Source of the DNA: JBBSDP01 sp038240605
GTDB lineage: Bacteria; Planctomycetota; Phycisphaerae; Tepidisphaerales; Tepidisphaeraceae
Length of the DNA: 64,000 bases
Direction of reading: 5' to 3'
Assembly (NCBI GenBank): GCA_038240605.1
Contig: JBBSDP010000002.1
Location: 152,606-216,605, forward strand
Shown here: piece by piece, positions 8,054-16,251 of the stretch
Numbering within the stretch: position 1 is the first letter of the stretch
How the letters are laid out: each line of letters begins with the position of its first letter
Notes under the pieces: generated by a model
The model's input: the letters and a program-made list of their open reading frames with translations, nothing else
Database searches by the model: none
Told to the model about the DNA's origin: nothing
Translations under genes and position numbers: made by a program

Positions 8054-9871
8054 TCAGCCCTGGCTTGCAACCTCGACGTCCGGCGTGTCCTCCAGCTTCA
8101 GCTGGTGCTTGGCCATCTCCCAATAATGTCCGCGCAGCGCGAGCAGTTCTTCGTGCGTCCCCTGCTCGGTGATGCGTCCTCCTTCCATGACGTAGATGCG
8201 GTCGCAGTCCGCCACGGTGCTGAGGCGGTGGCTGACAAGGATCACCGTTCGCTGGCCCTTCAGGTCGCGCAGCGTCTCGGTGATCATCCGTTCGTTGGTG
8301 GGATCGAGTGCGCTGGTGGGCTCATCAAGGATGAGGATCGGCGCCTCGCTGGCGAGGGCACGGGCGATGCTGATGCGCTGGCGCTGCCCGCCGGAGAGGT
8401 TCTGGCCGCTTTCGTCAAGCACCGTCTGGTATTTATCAGGCAGCGCTTCGATGAAGGCATCGGCGCCGGCGATCCGTGCAGCGCGGCGAACGTGCTCCAG
8501 TGTTGCGCCAGGGCGACCATAGGCGATGTTTTCGAAAACGGTTGTGGGGAGGATTGCGTACTCCTGGATCACCAGCGCAATGTGTTTGCGCAGCGACTTG
8601 AGCTTGATTTCCCGCAGGTCGTGCCCGTCCAGCGTGAGCGCTCCGCCGGTCGGGTCGTAGAACCTGGGCAACAGCCCCAGGAGGCTCGATTTGCCAACAC
8701 CACTTGAGCCTACAAATGCGACCATCTCTCCCGCCGCGATCGTCGCGCTGACTTCGCGCAGGACCGGTGCATCAGCGCGATAGGCGAAGCACACGGCGTT
8801 CAGTTTCAGGAGACGCTGCTGGCGCGGCAGCTCGATGGCGTTGGGTGCGTCGCTCACTGTCGGCGGCGTGTCGAGCACCTCATACACGCGCAGGAGGCTG
8901 GCCATGTAGCGCTTCATATCCGCCCCCGCGCCGCTGAGCTTGTAGAGCGGGTCATAATACTGGGTCTGAAGCAGGGCCCAGAACATCGCCAGGTAGCCGG
9001 GCGAGAGTTCACCAGACAGGACCAGGCGCCCCCCGTACGCGACGATCACCGACAGTCCCAGGGCGAAGCAGATCCCGATGATGAACCAGTAGATCATCGT
9101 GTGGATGTGCATCTTCGCCCACGCATTGTGGCTGCTCTGCACGTTGTCGTTGAAGCGGGCGTATTCGTCCGCCTCGCGGCCGAACGCCTGCACGAGCGTG
9201 ATCGACGCGACGGAACGCTGGATCGTGGTGGTCAGCTCCGATTCGATCTGGCTTGCGCGCGACGAGGTCGAGAGGATCACCTGGCCATACGTTCGAATCG
9301 TCGAGAAGAGGATGGGCATCAGCGCGATCGCAATGAGCCCAAGCTTCCAGTTCATGGCCAGCATGATGTAGCTCATGAGCGCGAGCTTCACGAGGTTGAC
9401 GAAGATCGTCTGGACGATGTTGAACGCGGCCTGGAAGGAGTTGGTGTCGGTTCCAAGACGGTAGATCGTGTCGCCCTGCGGTCGTGCGCGGTAATAGCTG
9501 AGGCTCAGTTCCTGTAGCTTGCGGTATAGCGCACGGCGAACGTGCAGCAGGCCGCTGAAGCCAATCTTGATCTTGTACATCCCGTTCCACAGGGTGATCA
9601 GTTCCTGGATGATTCGGAGGACCAGGATCGATCCGGCAAGGATGACGACCTGGGACATCTTGCTGGCCGGCGCGAACCCGACGAACCACTTCTCGAGCCG
9701 CCCCGTAGGGCTGCGCCCAAACAAAACACAGTCGAGAAGAATCGCGAACGGGAAGGGTTGCGCCAGTTCAGCCAGCGTCGAGATGCCGATCAGGATCGTG
9801 GAGAAGACGATCTTCCCCAGGTCGTCGCGGTAATACCGGGCGGCGCGGGTATAGGCACGGGTAGCAGTCAT
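8054..9871 (-). CDS. ABC exporter, fused permease-ATPase (MsbA-like half transporter)
   Basis: 605 aa. The N-terminal half (about 1-320) has six predicted membrane segments, including IVFSTILIGISTLAELAQPF and IMLAMNWKLGLIAIALMPIL. The C-terminal half is a nucleotide-binding domain with Walker A GSSGVGKSS, Q-loop LVIQEYA, signature NLSGGQRQR, Walker B ILILDEPTSALD and the switch histidine in LVSHRLS. This is the homodimeric exporter layout used for lipids, lipid-linked sugars and drugs. The gene directly follows the glycosidase/glycosyltransferase fusion (92-base gap, same strand), so export of a glycan or glycolipid made by that enzyme is a reasonable inference. Confidence 0.92.
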   Translation of the reverse strand: MTATRAYTRAARYYRDDLGKIVFSTILIGISTLAELAQPFPFAILLDCVLFGRSPTGRLEKWFVGFAPASKMSQVVILAGSILVLRIIQELITLWNGMYKIKIGFSGLLHVRRALYRKLQELSLSYYRARPQGDTIYRLGTDTNSFQAAFNIVQTIFVNLVKLALMSYIMLAMNWKLGLIAIALMPILFSTIRTYGQVILSTSSRASQIESELTTTIQRSVASITLVQAFGREADEYARFNDNVQSSHNAWAKMHIHTMIYWFIIGICFALGLSVIVAYGGRLVLSGELSPGYLAMFWALLQTQYYDPLYKLSGAGADMKRYMASLLRVYEVLDTPPTVSDAPNAIELPRQQRLLKLNAVCFAYRADAPVLREVSATIAAGEMVAFVGSSGVGKSSLLGLLPRFYDPTGGALTLDGHDLREIKLKSLRKHIALVIQEYAILPTTVFENIAYGRPGATLEHVRRAARIAGADAFIEALPDKYQTVLDESGQNLSGGQRQRISIARALASEAPILILDEPTSALDPTNERMITETLRDLKGQRTVILVSHRLSTVADCDRIYVMEGGRITEQGTHEELLALRGHYWEMAKHQLKLEDTPDVEVASQG

Positions 9872-9963
9872 GGAAAAACTGGAAGGCAGCGGAAACCGAC
9901 GGGCGCTCGTTGCGCAGACGCGCGGGGCATTCTACTCGGTCGTGGGTCGAGAATCCCGTGCCG

Positions 9964-12717
9964 TTAGGCGACGGACGGCGTGCCTTCTTCGAAGTCGATC
10001 TCGTCGCCGCCGCCGGGTGTCGCCAGCGGCTGCGGAAGCGCCTGGACTGCCGGGGCGGCGGGAGCGGCGGCCACGACAGGCTTGGCCGCGGGCTGCACGG
10101 CTTGTGCCGGCGGGCGGGCGGGGACGGGATAGTACCCGGCCTTTTCGGCCACGTGGTCGATCAGGCCCAGCACCGGGTTGACGACGCGCCAACGGTTGAC
10201 CAGATACATCGCCCACCACGCCAGCGGGATGAGCAAGGCCGGCCGGCTGAAGGGCCACAGGTGCATGAACAGCAGGCCGGCGAGGATGCAACTGGCCGCC
10301 AGCAGGGCGCGGCAGAAGTTGCTCATGTGCGACTTGACGCGCACCCGCGTGAGCTTCCCGACGTGATGGTGATGTTCGGTGGCAGTCGTGATGCAGATCT
10401 TCACGTAGCGGCTGGCATAAATTTCCATGTCCCAGCCGGCCCAGCCGCTGTCCAGGCGCAGCCGCCACCCTGCCGCCCGAACCTCCTCGGTGATCTTGTC
10501 CAGGAGCAGGAACCGGCCATGGTGAACGCTCCAGTAACGCAGGGTGTACCGATCGGCTGGATCGAACGGCAGGCGGTGCTTGCGGCGGTAGCCGCGCGCC
10601 TCGTACTTCATCACCTTGTTCTTGAGCCGGACTGAATACCGCGCCCAGCCGCGGGTGATCGGCTGGCGGAAATGGAGCAACGCAATCAGCGGGCGCGATA
10701 ACCAGTGCGGATGTTTCGTCCGCGGCGCCTGCGCCGCGGCCACAGAGGCCAGCGCGACCGGCGTGGCGAACATGAGCAGCGCCACCCAGATCAATGGGGG
10801 AAAGGCCACACCCAGCACCGTGACGAACGCTGCCAGCAGGTGCCATTCAATGCTCATCATCATCATGACGATCATCGAGGCGGGCTTGCGGTAAATCGTC
10901 TGGAAGAGGCCCGTGCCAAAGACGCCGTGATAGATCACGTCGCGGCCGATGCGGATGCCGATCTCATCACCGCCGTAGATCTTGCCGCGCCAATGGCTGG
11001 CCCCCAGCGTGTTGAAGTGATCCGGATGCTTGTACTTCAGGAGCGCTTCGGCCTCGCCGTAACCGCGCTGCTGCTTGAGGTATGCCTGCACGGTATTGCG
11101 GCGGTAGTGCCAGACCTGGGCAGCCGGCGAGAAGCCGATGGAATAGCCCAGGTCCTGCAATCGCCAGATGACGTCGACGTCGTCACCAGCCTTGCGGTAC
11201 TGGGGATCAAAGCCGTTGATCTGTTTCAAGGCCCAGGTGTAGAAGGCCATGTTGCAGCCGGGCACGTGCTCGGCGGTGCGGTCGTCGATCATGACGTGCG
11301 TCGGCCCGCCGGGCGAGAGCCCGACGCAGTCGGCGACCCAGCTCCCTTCATCGGGAATCAAATTGGGTCCACCCATGCCGACGTACCCGCTGCGCACCAG
11401 GGCCAGGGCGAGGTAGTAGAGCCAGTCTTCGTCGGCCTCGCAGTCGCTGTCGGTATAGACGACGATCTCGCCGCGGGCGGCGTTCATCCCCACGTTCCGC
11501 GCGAAGCTCAGGCCCATGTTCTTCTGTCGGATGTTGCGCACCCACGGGAACTTCTTGAGGATCTGCTGCGTGTTGTCCGTGCTCCCGTCGTCAACGAAGA
11601 TCACCTCGTAGTCCGGATAGCGCAAGCGCTCCATCGACCGCAGGCACGTCTCCACGGTGCTGCCGCCGTTGTACGAGCAGACGACGACGCTCACCCTGGG
11701 GAGCGCTGCCTTCGCGACCTGCGGCGCGTGGCGGTAAATCTCGCGGATCGCCTCATAGGCGGGCTTAGGAGAGCGGTCATGGCGGGTCAGGCCAAAGGCC
11801 CAGTCGTCAATCTGCCAGCCGTGCGTGTACCAGTCATCGGTGAAGCTGAAGACGAAGACGCCGACGCTACCCTCATCGAAGATCGCGCGGATCTGCGTAT
11901 CGAGGATCGCCGCCTGGCGCTCCTCGCTGTACTCGCGGAAGGTGTCGATGCCGTATTCGCCGAGCATCAGCGGAAGCTCCCCGGCGATGCTCTGAAGGCG
12001 AGCGAGGTAGTTGCGGAACGATCCCTCATCGTGCAGGTAGACGTTGAAGCAGACGAAGTCGATGTTGCGCGGGCGCAGGTATTCGGTCGTCGGGAAGTTC
12101 GCGAACGTGAACAGGCATTGCGGCGCTTCGGCGCGCCCCACCGCGATCAGCTCGTCGATAAACTTCTCGATACTGTCGCGGCCGCAAAAGCGGACGATTT
12201 CCGGCGGGATCTCGTTGACCACGCTGATTGCCAGGATCGCCGGGTGATTACCGCACTGGCGCGCCGAATCCGCCACGGCCTTGCGGGCCTGCTCGGTGAC
12301 GCGCGGGTCGCCGCAGAACGTGAGGTTCTTCGGCCAGCTTACGTCCAGCAGGATCTTGAGGCCCAGTTCCTGGGCCATGTCCAGGAACCAGCGCGGCGGC
12401 ACGTGGTAGACGCGAAGGCAGTTGCCCCCCATCTCCACGATCTGCTCGAAATCACAGCGGACCTGCTGGCGTTCGGGCAGGAAATGGCCGTCACGATTGG
12501 GAGCGAACGGGCCGTACGTCACGCCTTTGACGAAGAATTTCTCGTTGCCGAGCCGAAAGAACTTCCCGTCGCGGCGCACCCGGTTCGTTATCACTTCCGT
12601 GCGGCGCTGACGCCCGCCCGAGCGCTGTACAGCGGGAGTGGGAATGAGGGTAGGGTCTACAGCTAGAGCCATGTCGAGAACCCCTGCGGGGCGGGCGCCG
12701 AAAGCTGGCAGACGCAT
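9964..12717 (-). CDS. Glycoside hydrolase-GT2 glycosyltransferase fusion, membrane-bound
   Basis: About 917 aa with two enzymes in one chain. Residues about 45-325 resemble the TIM barrel of GH2/cellulase-like hydrolases. AISVVNEIPPE places a candidate acid/base glutamate and LMLGEYGID a candidate nucleophile. Residues about 350-560 form a GT2 domain: RVSVVVCSYNGGSTVE, VIFVDDGSTDNT, YTDSDCEADEDW (DxD-like) and KAGDDVDVIWRL, followed by QRGYGEAEALL. Two hydrophobic patches (about 625-685 and 830-875) anchor it in the membrane. The C-terminus is Ala/Pro-rich and ends acidic. A start at 12672 (MALAVDPTL) is also possible. The adjacent ABC exporter suggests a small synthesis-and-export unit. Product unknown. 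Confidence 0.88.
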   Translation of the reverse strand: MRLPAFGARPAGVLDMALAVDPTLIPTPAVQRSGGRQRRTEVITNRVRRDGKFFRLGNEKFFVKGVTYGPFAPNRDGHFLPERQQVRCDFEQIVEMGGNCLRVYHVPPRWFLDMAQELGLKILLDVSWPKNLTFCGDPRVTEQARKAVADSARQCGNHPAILAISVVNEIPPEIVRFCGRDSIEKFIDELIAVGRAEAPQCLFTFANFPTTEYLRPRNIDFVCFNVYLHDEGSFRNYLARLQSIAGELPLMLGEYGIDTFREYSEERQAAILDTQIRAIFDEGSVGVFVFSFTDDWYTHGWQIDDWAFGLTRHDRSPKPAYEAIREIYRHAPQVAKAALPRVSVVVCSYNGGSTVETCLRSMERLRYPDYEVIFVDDGSTDNTQQILKKFPWVRNIRQKNMGLSFARNVGMNAARGEIVVYTDSDCEADEDWLYYLALALVRSGYVGMGGPNLIPDEGSWVADCVGLSPGGPTHVMIDDRTAEHVPGCNMAFYTWALKQINGFDPQYRKAGDDVDVIWRLQDLGYSIGFSPAAQVWHYRRNTVQAYLKQQRGYGEAEALLKYKHPDHFNTLGASHWRGKIYGGDEIGIRIGRDVIYHGVFGTGLFQTIYRKPASMIVMMMMSIEWHLLAAFVTVLGVAFPPLIWVALLMFATPVALASVAAAQAPRTKHPHWLSRPLIALLHFRQPITRGWARYSVRLKNKVMKYEARGYRRKHRLPFDPADRYTLRYWSVHHGRFLLLDKITEEVRAAGWRLRLDSGWAGWDMEIYASRYVKICITTATEHHHHVGKLTRVRVKSHMSNFCRALLAASCILAGLLFMHLWPFSRPALLIPLAWWAMYLVNRWRVVNPVLGLIDHVAEKAGYYPVPARPPAQAVQPAAKPVVAAAPAAPAVQALPQPLATPGGGDEIDFEEGTPSVA

Positions 12718-13059
12718 CAAGCGTCTCTCTCTTGCGATCGTTCAGACCCTGAAGCTACGCCGCCGTTTGCCAGTAAGTTTCGATTCCGAGAGATTCCGGC
12801 AGCCAGCTCAGGCGGCGCATTATCTACGGGCCTGGCTGCTCACGCATCGGGCAAAAAAAATCACGGGTACGGTTACGTCACACACGCGCAGCGCGGCGTC
12901 GGTTGGTGGAAGATCGCAGGGCATCTGGCTCCCGGACCTTGGTTATCACACAATACCCGCTGGTTGGCCAATTGTTACGTTCAAGTTCGACATCAGGTCC
13001 GATAACTTTCGCGATGTCCCATGGCCCCGTTGACGGAGCCCGCCCGGGGGCATAACTAG
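12718..13059. other. Divergent intergenic region
   Basis: About 340 bases between the leftward GH-GT2 gene and the rightward phosphoesterase gene. It should contain promoters for both, but I see no convincing -35/-10 pair. A short A-tract occurs near 12855. I find no gene, RNA structure or repeat. Confidence 0.4.
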
Positions 13060-13965
13060 ATGAGCATGGCCCTCAGCGCGGACCAAGTGTTGGAAGTCTT
13101 CGGATGTGCCTCCGAGGAGAATCAGGTCAGCCCGGCACGGCATCAACAGGAAATCCATCTGCCGGCTGAAGGTGAGCTGTGGATCACGGGGGACCTTCAC
13201 GATCACCAGCGCAACTTCGAGAAGCTCCTGGCGACGGCCGATCTTCCCAATCACCCTGGGCGCCACCTGGTTCTTCACGAACTGATCCACGGCGACCGCT
13301 ACGATGCCAGCGGAGCCGACGGAAGCTGGCTTATCCTCTACCGGGCCGCCGAGCTCAAGTGTGATTACCCCCGGCAAGTTCACTTTCTGCTGGCAAACCA
13401 CGATCTCGCCCAAATTCGCGGCGAGGGCATCATGAAGGGGGGACTGAGCGTCTGTGAGGCGTTCAACAAGGGCATTCGGCGAGACTTTGGCGCCCGCTTC
13501 GGTCCCGTCAACGCCGCCATCACCGAGTTTCTCCTCTCCTTTCCCCTCGCGGTTCGTGCCGAGAACGGACTGCTGGCCTGTCACAGCCTGCCGACTGACG
13601 ACCAGATTCCCACGTTCGACTACAGCGTCTTCGGACGTCCGCTGACGGCGGCCGACTACAAGCGTCGGACGGGACCGGTCTACCAGTTGATCTGGGGTCG
13701 CAACATCTCCCCCGCCGGTGCGGCGGCGTTCGCCGACGCGATGGGTGCCTGCATCCTGATCACCGGCCATCAGCCGCAGGAGACGGGATATTTCATCAAC
13801 GGCGAGCGACACCTGATCATCGCGTCCGACCACAACCAGGGCGTGTTCCTCCCGCTCGACCTTTCGATGACTTATGACATGGAGGCGCTGGAATCGCGCA
13901 TCCAGAAATTCGTCGCCCTCGACCTGGATGGGAGCGACGCCGCATTGGGCGGCGCGGAGTCATGA
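13060..13965 (+). CDS. Calcineurin-like metallophosphoesterase
   Basis: 301 aa with the metal-binding signature of the family in order: ITGDLHDHQRNF (GDxH), LIHGDRYD (GDxxD), FLLANHDL (GNHD/E), CHSLPTDD and ITGHQPQE. This places it nearer the PPP-type branch than cyclic-nucleotide phosphodiesterases. No signal peptide is evident, so it is probably cytoplasmic. The start ATG at 13060 is followed two codons later by another ATG (MALSADQ), equally possible. It stands alone between a divergent glycan enzyme gene and a convergent membrane-protein gene. The substrate, protein or nucleotide, cannot be told. Confidence 0.85.
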   Translation: MSMALSADQVLEVFGCASEENQVSPARHQQEIHLPAEGELWITGDLHDHQRNFEKLLATADLPNHPGRHLVLHELIHGDRYDASGADGSWLILYRAAELKCDYPRQVHFLLANHDLAQIRGEGIMKGGLSVCEAFNKGIRRDFGARFGPVNAAITEFLLSFPLAVRAENGLLACHSLPTDDQIPTFDYSVFGRPLTAADYKRRTGPVYQLIWGRNISPAGAAAFADAMGACILITGHQPQETGYFINGERHLIIASDHNQGVFLPLDLSMTYDMEALESRIQKFVALDLDGSDAALGGAES

Positions 13966-13999
13966 GCTGAATGCCGGTGAAGCGAGTGAGCGGGGAACG

Positions 14000-14908
14000 T
14001 TACCCATCACGATTCTCGCCCGCCTGGCGTCGAACGTTTTCCACTTCCACCGGATCGTTCTGATTGTTGTCGACCACCGCCGCGCGCTGGTGGAGGATCT
14101 CATCGAGCCGAGGCCAGACGAAGGCGAGGAACAGGACGTTCTCCCAGCGCTTTACGACTTGATGGCTGGCGTCGAAGGCGAGCAGGTCCCCCGCTCCCAG
14201 TCCCAGTGCCGTCTCGAACAGGTCGCGGTAGGTCGTACGGAACTTGAGGCCGGCGCGGTCGGTGAGCTCGCACCCCTCCCCCAGGTACCACTCCTCGATG
14301 CCGTTGGGCGTGAACGTCTTGCGGCCCCGGCTGAAGGTGTGGAACAGCGCCCCCACCCACGGCCCGATCAGCATCCAGCTCATCACGATAGCGAAGCCGG
14401 GGTCGAGCGCTGGCCGTAGATCCCTCAGGTAGGCGCGTACCCACGAAAGGAGGATGAAGTGCCGAAGCTCCTCGAAATATTTCGACAGGAACCACGCGAA
14501 GAGAAAGATACCCGCCCACAGCAGCAGCTTCCACGTCCCGACGTCAAACAGCAGCGTCACCAGCGTGAGCAGGAGCACCCAGATGTAGATCCAACCCATG
14601 ACGACCGAATTGCCGGGATGATGCCGCACGATCCACCCGCCGACGAAGCCGGCGAGGATGAGCGGCCACAGAAAGAACGATCGGTGAACGCAATAGACCA
14701 CGACCTCTTCGGTGCTGAAGTGCTGACCCTTGCGCTTAAAGATCGTGAACGCGCCGAAACCCGTCAACACCCAGCCGAAGAATCCGACGATGCGCGAAAC
14801 GAAGGAGCGCCGGTCCGGCCGAGACACGACCACAGGCACCCGGGTCGCGTAGGACCGTGCCGGCACTGTTATCGCCTCTGGCACGCCCGCCGCCGGTTGT
14901 TGTGACAT
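14000..14908 (-). CDS. Unknown membrane protein with cytosolic C-terminal domain
   Basis: 302 aa of a family I do not recognise. A charged N-terminus of about 35 residues leads into hydrophobic stretches (IVGFFGWVLTGFGAF, SFFLWPLILAGFVGGWIV, MGWIYIWVLLLTLVTLLFDV, TWKLLLWAGIFLFAWFLS), suggesting four membrane segments. It then has a soluble region of about 130 residues with FHTFSRGRKTFTPNGIEEWYL and LGLGAGDLLAFDASHQVVKRW. The soluble part alternates hydrophobic and polar residues in a way that suggests a small beta-rich domain. It converges on the phosphoesterase gene and is divergent from the LivF-like gene. Coding confidence is high because the frame is long and compositionally clean; function is unassigned. 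Confidence 0.78.
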   Translation of the reverse strand: MSQQPAAGVPEAITVPARSYATRVPVVVSRPDRRSFVSRIVGFFGWVLTGFGAFTIFKRKGQHFSTEEVVVYCVHRSFFLWPLILAGFVGGWIVRHHPGNSVVMGWIYIWVLLLTLVTLLFDVGTWKLLLWAGIFLFAWFLSKYFEELRHFILLSWVRAYLRDLRPALDPGFAIVMSWMLIGPWVGALFHTFSRGRKTFTPNGIEEWYLGEGCELTDRAGLKFRTTYRDLFETALGLGAGDLLAFDASHQVVKRWENVLFLAFVWPRLDEILHQRAAVVDNNQNDPVEVENVRRQAGENRDG

Positions 14909-14965
14909 CGTCTGGCCTCGCTGTTGATTTGCCGGATCGACCGATATGGTAGCATCGACTCGCGC

Positions 14966-15739
14966 GTGCTGCTAAACGTGGAAGAACTTGAAGTGTCCTA
15001 CGGCGCCATCAAGGCGCTTCACGGGGTCTCGCTGCAAATCGAGCGTGGCGAGATCGTGGCCCTCATCGGCTCCAATGGAGCCGGCAAGACGACGCTGCTC
15101 CGCTCGATCAGTGGCCTGCTCAAGCCCACGCGCGGTCAGATCATCTGGAGCCCGCACAACGGGACCGCCGCGCCACTCCCCGAACCGACAAACGCGCTGG
15201 GTTATCGCGGAAGTGAGCCGCAGATGCTCAACGCCCTTCCCCCGCACGAGATAGTCCGTCGTGGAATCAGTCACGTGCCCGAAGGCCGGCAGGTTTTTGC
15301 CAATCTGTCGGTGCGCGAGAACCTGTTGCTGGGCGCGTATCAGGAACGCTCGACCGCGCGGATCCGGACGGATCTGGCGCGCTGCCATGAATTGTTCCCG
15401 GTACTGGCCGAGCGGCAACAGCAACGCGCCGGCACGCTGAGCGGCGGCGAACAGCAGATGCTCGCCATCGCCCGCGCGCTGATGGCGCGCCCCCAGTTGC
15501 TGTTGCTCGACGAGCCGTCGCTTGGACTGGCGCCGCTGGTCGTGCGGAAAATCTTCGAGATCGTTCGCGAGATCAACGCCGCCGGCACCACCGTCTTCCT
15601 CGTCGAGCAGAACGCCCACATGGCCCTGGGAATCGCCCACCGCGGGTACGTCCTCCAGGGCGGCCGCGTGATCACGAGCGACCGGGCCGCGGTCCTACTG
15701 GAAAACCCCGAGGTGAAGAAGGCATACCTGGGTGGCTGA
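14966..15739 (+). CDS. ABC transporter ATP-binding protein, LivF-like
   Basis: 257 aa, full-length ATPase of the branched-chain amino-acid transporter type. Walker A is IGSNGAGKTTLLRS, the family-typical VPEGRQVFANLSVRENL follows, the signature is TLSGGEQQM, Walker B is LLLLDEPSLGLAP and the switch is FLVEQNAHMAL. The GTG at 14966 (VLLNVEELEVSYG) is chosen because homologues start at this point; a TTG at 14924 would add 14 poor residues. No LivG, LivH, LivM or periplasmic LivK gene lies beside it, so its partners must be elsewhere or it serves another transporter. The downstream EamA-like gene follows after 54 bases. Confidence 0.88.
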   Translation: MLLNVEELEVSYGAIKALHGVSLQIERGEIVALIGSNGAGKTTLLRSISGLLKPTRGQIIWSPHNGTAAPLPEPTNALGYRGSEPQMLNALPPHEIVRRGISHVPEGRQVFANLSVRENLLLGAYQERSTARIRTDLARCHELFPVLAERQQQRAGTLSGGEQQMLAIARALMARPQLLLLDEPSLGLAPLVVRKIFEIVREINAAGTTVFLVEQNAHMALGIAHRGYVLQGGRVITSDRAAVLLENPEVKKAYLGG

Positions 15740-15793
15740 TCGCTGGTCCGCGACCTCTGGCGAAGTCGCTTCTCCCCGCCAACAATTGACGCT

Positions 15794-16231
15794 ATGGCTG
15801 ATCAACGATGGCTGCTCTATTCGCTGCTTTCCGCCGCCTGCGCGGGGCTGGTGGCGATCCTCGGCAAGGTGGGAATGCGCGAGATTGACTCGAACCTCGC
15901 GACGGCGGTGCGGAGCGTCGTGATGGCGCTCTTTCTCTTTTCGATTTGCACAGTGATGGGCCTCTGGTCGAAGCTGCACACGCTCCACGCGCGGGCGTTG
16001 ACGATGATCGTCCTCTCCGGCCTGGCCGGCGCGGCATCGTGGCTCTTTTACTTCAAGGCAATTCAATTGGGCGAGGTGAGCCGGGTCGCGCCGATCGATA
16101 AGCTGAGCATGCCGTTGGCGGTGATCCTCGCGGTCATCCTCTTTCGCGAGCGGCCCTCGGGCTGGAACTGGATCGGGATCGTCTTGATCGTCGGCGGCGT
16201 CTACCTCGCCGCCCTGCCCGCGAGCCGTTAG
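15794..16231 (+). CDS. EamA-type transporter, half-length
   Basis: 145 aa with five hydrophobic segments (LLYSLLSAACAGLVAILGKVG, VVMALFLFSICTVMGLW, MIVLSGLAGAASWLFYFKA, MPLAVILAVILFRE, IGIVLIVGGVYLAAL). This is one EamA unit of the drug/metabolite transporter superfamily. Most members have two fused units (about 300 aa); single-unit members exist and work as dimers. FKAIQLGEVSRVAPIDKLS is the conserved loop between segments. Same strand as the LivF-like gene. Substrate unknown. Confidence 0.83.
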   Translation: MADQRWLLYSLLSAACAGLVAILGKVGMREIDSNLATAVRSVVMALFLFSICTVMGLWSKLHTLHARALTMIVLSGLAGAASWLFYFKAIQLGEVSRVAPIDKLSMPLAVILAVILFRERPSGWNWIGIVLIVGGVYLAALPASR

Positions 16232-16251
16232 GACTCCGCTGAACCGCGCCG

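Noticed and set aside
10705..12666. Long plus-strand open frame (653 codons) opposite the GH-GT2 gene
   Set aside because: It is antisense to a protein with clear catalytic motifs; its own translation is Val/Asp/His/Arg-rich with no domain pattern, as expected for a shadow in GC-rich DNA.
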